DNA from: Schistosoma haematobium
Taxonomy: Eukaryota > Platyhelminthes > Trematoda > Strigeidida > Schistosomatidae
Direction of reading: 5' to 3'
Length of the DNA stretch: 64,000 bases
NCBI RefSeq assembly: GCF_000699445.3
Contig: NC_067200.1
Coordinates: 4,170,950-4,234,949 of the forward strand
In this document: one piece after another, positions 60,540 to 64,000 of the stretch
Layout of the letters: each line of letters opens with the position of its first letter
How positions within the stretch are numbered: position 1 is the stretch's first letter
Notes under the pieces: generated by a model
The model's input: the letters and a program-made list of their open reading frames with translations, nothing else
What the model was told of the DNA's origin: nothing
Database searches by the model: none
Translations under genes and position numbers: made by a program

Positions 60540-61260
60540 ATTAATTTAATAAATGAATTTATGAGTCAATTGAAGCTAGATTACCATGGAAAACCCAAAA
60601 GCACTGAATAGCTGTTTCACCCTAATATGAAACCCTTCAGCAGTGCGCCTCCACGGTCCCGCTTCGCGAGATTCGAACCTAGAACATTTCAGTCTCGCGC
60701 ACGAACGCTTAACCTTTAGACTACTGAGACAGTCGGCATCCATCTATTAGGAAATTTATAGCCTATGTGAGTAAATTAATAATAAGTTTATAAATCTCAA
60801 ATGAAGTAGTCTATCCATTGAATCTTTAGCTTTAAATAATTCGTTAGCATGAATGTCAGTTCCTGATAAAAATTGACTTCAAACAATAAAACGAATAAGA
60901 TAACATTTTTTCATTTTGGCTTCTTAACAATTATTTCAAGGTTTCTATATTGAAATATACAGTGAGATTGATTTAAGCACATTTTAGTTAATGGAATGGA
61001 TATAAAATCTATTCATCATTCGTAGATTAGTTAAAGTTAAACATTAGCACCATTGAATGCCGGCTCAGTGGTCTATAGGTTAAGCGTTCGGGCGCGAGAC
61101 CGAGAGATTCTGGGTTCAAATCTCGCGAGATGAGATCGTGAATGTGGACTGCTGAGGAGTTGCACAATAGGGTGTAACGGACGTCCAGTGCTTCCAGGTT
61201 TTCCACGGTGGTCTAACTTCAATTAACCCTTGATCTCAACTATTAAAATTTCATAAACAT
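60540..61260. repeat. Beta-family inverted pair, spaced by about 260 bp
   Basis: A minus copy (60540-60755) and a plus copy (61015-61260), both with heads and B-box remnants (GGGTTCAAATC in the plus copy). The plus hammerhead has CUGAGGA but GUAA in place of GAAA and weak stem II. Confidence 0.8.
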
Positions 61261-61918
61261 ACCTTCCCACTTTATTTTTCCGAATTATATTCTAGATGTT
61301 TAGCATTCCTCATCATGATTTTTCAGTGAACTAGTTAATTTAATTTTGTTTTATTAATACGCACTAATGAAAACCTGATGCTAGACTCTATGTTGATGAT
61401 AAGTGACTGACTAAAATTCGATAAGGCAAATTTCGAAATAAACTTTTAGTCCTTTGTTTTATGGTCATCAGTTTACCGTTATATTTATATCGTTTCGGTT
61501 ATGCCTGAAAACTATGAAACAATAGAAGGTTCTCTCGTCCCTGTGTATGATTATTCAATAATGTGCACCCATGACATTAATGGGAGTGGAACCCAAGAAT
61601 TTCAAGTCTCATGTCGAATACTCAAACACTGGTTTGGCGTTTAGTGGTTATTTCACTTATGCAGTATGATAAAGTCATTCTCATTACATTATCATGGTAC
61701 AATATTTATTCATACTGAATGAGAAATTTAAACGATTGTCCCTACATACCATTGCTAACACTAGCTTTTCGTATTTATTGTACCAAAATCTTTGGGTTTA
61801 TTTATCAGACTTTTTGAAATTTGCCTTAAAAATATTGTGTACATGTTGACAAAACAAAGATGAGATGTTGGATAGTTTTTGGAAGCTAGTATCTAAACTT
61901 GGGCTTTGCTATCTTCCA

Positions 61919-61986
<68 letters not shown>

Positions 61987-62079
61987 AGTATGACTGAAAT
62001 CTTGTGGAAAATGGTGTTCTTTATGGAAATGAACGATTATTTTACCTTAGTTTGTTACGTTATAATGTTTCTAAAACTT
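61261..62079. other. Unrecognised sequence; ATC microsatellite
   Basis: A CAT/ATC array occupies about 61921-61986. A possible very eroded beta fragment lies near 61500-61650. Confidence 0.5.
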
Positions 62080-62175
62080 TGATTTGTTGAGATCATTAAT
62101 CAATTGAAGCTAGACCACTATGGAAAACCTAGAAGCATTGGACAACCGTTTCGTCCTATTATAGGACTCTTCAGT
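62080..62175 (-). repeat. Beta-family 3' fragment
   Basis: Minus strand: CUGAAGA core, GUCC/GGAC and GAAA kept, cleavage triplet GUC, but stem I no longer pairs. Confidence 0.75.
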
Positions 62176-63480
62176 TGTATATTTCATATAACAATTATTT
62201 AGTATTTACAAAAAATTTCATATATAGCAATTGATAGTAGAGATAATCAGACTAGAAATAATGATACAAATTAGATAAATTGAATGAACTTGGCTAAAGT
62301 ACTAGTCAACAGTATATCTTTATAATCTTGAAAGAACTAATACATTCTATGCTAGTTGAACATGTTTCATTCAACTTCTCCAGATATTCCATTGAAGATA
62401 TAATATAAAATCATACAAATAATTAAAGTTTAATTATACTTACACAATTACTATTCATGAATGATTCAGTCAAACTATCATTCTAAAATTAAGCATAATT
62501 AACTAGTTAGTACAAATTTAATTGACATCTAAATATTAAAAATAATAATAATAATAATACAATTTTTAATCTTGTCGCCCACAATGACATGATGAATGCA
62601 GGGGGAGACAGACACAGAGAGAGAGAGAGGGAGAGGGAGAGGGAGAGAGAGAAAAGAAAAAAAAACACATTCAGTCATTCTTTAATGATTGAATTCTTTT
62701 CTGACATCTATCTATCTATATAAATATAGATAAAATGTATTTTGGATCTTTTACAAGTTGACGATTATTCTAGTTCTCTTGTCAATTAAACAACAAAAAC
62801 AACAAAAAAATACACAGCCATTATTTATAGAGAAAAAATAATTGTAATTTGAAGTGCAAAAAAAACAACAACAACAAACTACCACATACTCCCCTCTACC
62901 CACCCACCCACCCACACACACACACTCACCCCTTACCCACAGACACCACCATCACCACCACTTCTACAAATTCATTTTCGATGATTGAAATCTATCAAAT
63001 AATTATGATTATTCTAAAGAAAAAGAAAAAAAAAATAATAATAATATTTTTTGTTTCTATGATATGGATATGGATACATATCTGTTTATGATATGAAGTA
63101 ATAATCATAATATAGATTATAATTAATCACTTATGTTATTATTGTATTCATAGTCAATATTGAAATGATCATCATGAAAGTTGAGACTACTATCATTTCA
63201 TACAGAAAAAAGATAAGTATATTAATAGTAGTATAGATGATGAAGAAAGAAAATAAATTTTTTTTATTTAGTAGCACATGATCATTTAATTAGTAGTGTG
63301 TCTGTTTTGAGGAGAAAAACAAAACCTTCAGTGTTATCAATGGAATAAGAAGTAACATTCAGTGATTTGAACTGATGTTATTTGGTTACAGTATAACATG
63401 AAATATATTGAGTAGTTACCAACTGAATGCTAGATGGCTGCCGATGTAAATATTAATGGGTTATTAGTTGGATATGGTTT
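62176..63480. other. Unrecognised sequence with simple repeats
   Basis: GA-rich run about 62608-62660, CAA and CCCA runs about 62868-62925. No gene supported. Confidence 0.5.
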
Positions 63481-63484
63481 ATTT

Positions 63485-63715
63485 ATTTTAATGTATTTAA
63501 ACATATAAACATTGGTACAAAGAGGTATCAAATAGATATGCGTCACATAAATCATTCGATTTGTATGAGGGCTGGGATATTAACAAGGTGGCCAAACCGA
63601 ACTAGATGATTTTCTTAGGGGGTCACTCCTGGAGTCTTTAACCTAAAGGTTTAATCCACAAGACAGTAGAGCAACGTCAAGAGATACAGTCCCATGGTTG
63701 CCAGTGACTAACAAT
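63485..63715 (-). repeat. Delta-family repeat, truncated
   Basis: Tail complement TTTAAACATATAAACATTGG at about 63494, then the block order of the other delta copies up to GATACAGTCCCATGGTTGCC. Confidence 0.7.
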
Positions 63716-64000
63716 TGATGTCATACATGTACATTATTAAGCATCGCAATATTGAAACGATACAACTCTTCATTAAATTTGGATCTTCAATGGATTTCTC
63801 AAATTAAGATCGGTTTACAATGTAAACTTTAGTATTCAACATTCTCTATCAATCACTTACACTAAAATTTTATTAATTAATTGAAATGAATAGATGATTT
63901 CACTAAGATTTCACACTATGTAATTTCAATCACTTCAAAAAGTATGCCTTCTCAATAAGTCTCGGACTCGTTCATGTGTGTGTGTGAGAGAGAGAGAGTA
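63716..64000. other. Unrecognised; ends in TG and GA simple repeat
   Basis: Nothing supported apart from a TG then AG run at the window end. Confidence 0.5.

Noticed and set aside
62849..63091. 80-residue Thr/Pro/His-rich open frame
   Set aside because: It is translated simple sequence (CAA and CCCA runs).

Overview
The window is from a flatworm nuclear genome, almost certainly Schistosoma. It is AT-rich (long A/T-rich intergenic and intronic runs) and dense with decayed non-LTR retrotransposons. It also carries a Penelope-like element, very small 5' introns, and many copies of tRNA-headed short repeats that contain hammerhead ribozymes (the Sm-alpha type known from schistosome satellite DNA). 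The species was not determined.

Three host genes are supported, all on the + strand. (1) An ankyrin-repeat protein, seven exons from about 7365 to 17744, every junction in phase 0, with introns growing from 32 and 39 bp at the 5' end to 5.5 kb at the 3' end. (2) DAD1/OST2 at 29783-30187, a single uninterrupted exon. (3) The first coding exon of a forkhead (Fox) transcription factor at 44925-45576, whose DNA-binding domain is cut by an intron that runs past the window end (more than 18 kb). It is preceded by four inverted CCAAT boxes and a TATA-like box.

Layout: 1-1040 unrecognised; 1044-3890 a CR1/Jockey-like LINE (minus); 5630-7112 RTE-type LINE remains; 7365-17744 ankyrin gene with repeats in its introns; 17750-18170 a duplicated 3' flank; 19778-22090 a decayed RTE (minus); 24400-25660 a second CR1-like copy (minus); 28850-29500 another reverse transcriptase remnant (minus); 29783-30187 DAD1; 32252-33432 RTE (plus); 34441-36092 a cluster of hammerhead repeats; 38655-39108 a fold-back hammerhead repeat; 40040-43990 a Penelope-like element split by a nested CR1-like LINE; 44258-45576 the Fox promoter and exon; 45577-64000 a repeat-rich intron containing a 2-kb pure (TCTA)n array at 54061-56074.

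The most interesting signal is the set of short repeats. I call them alpha (Sm-alpha-like), beta and gamma. All have a tRNA-like head followed by a hammerhead ribozyme with the core CUGANGA ... GAAA ... UC. Their stems differ by compensatory changes (stem II is GUCC/GGAC in alpha and beta but GUGC/GCAC in gamma), so the structure is supported by covariation. Beta copies occur repeatedly as fold-back inverted pairs, one with 77-bp arms that differ at one position. A gamma hammerhead with an intact core lies in sense orientation inside the last intron of the ankyrin gene.
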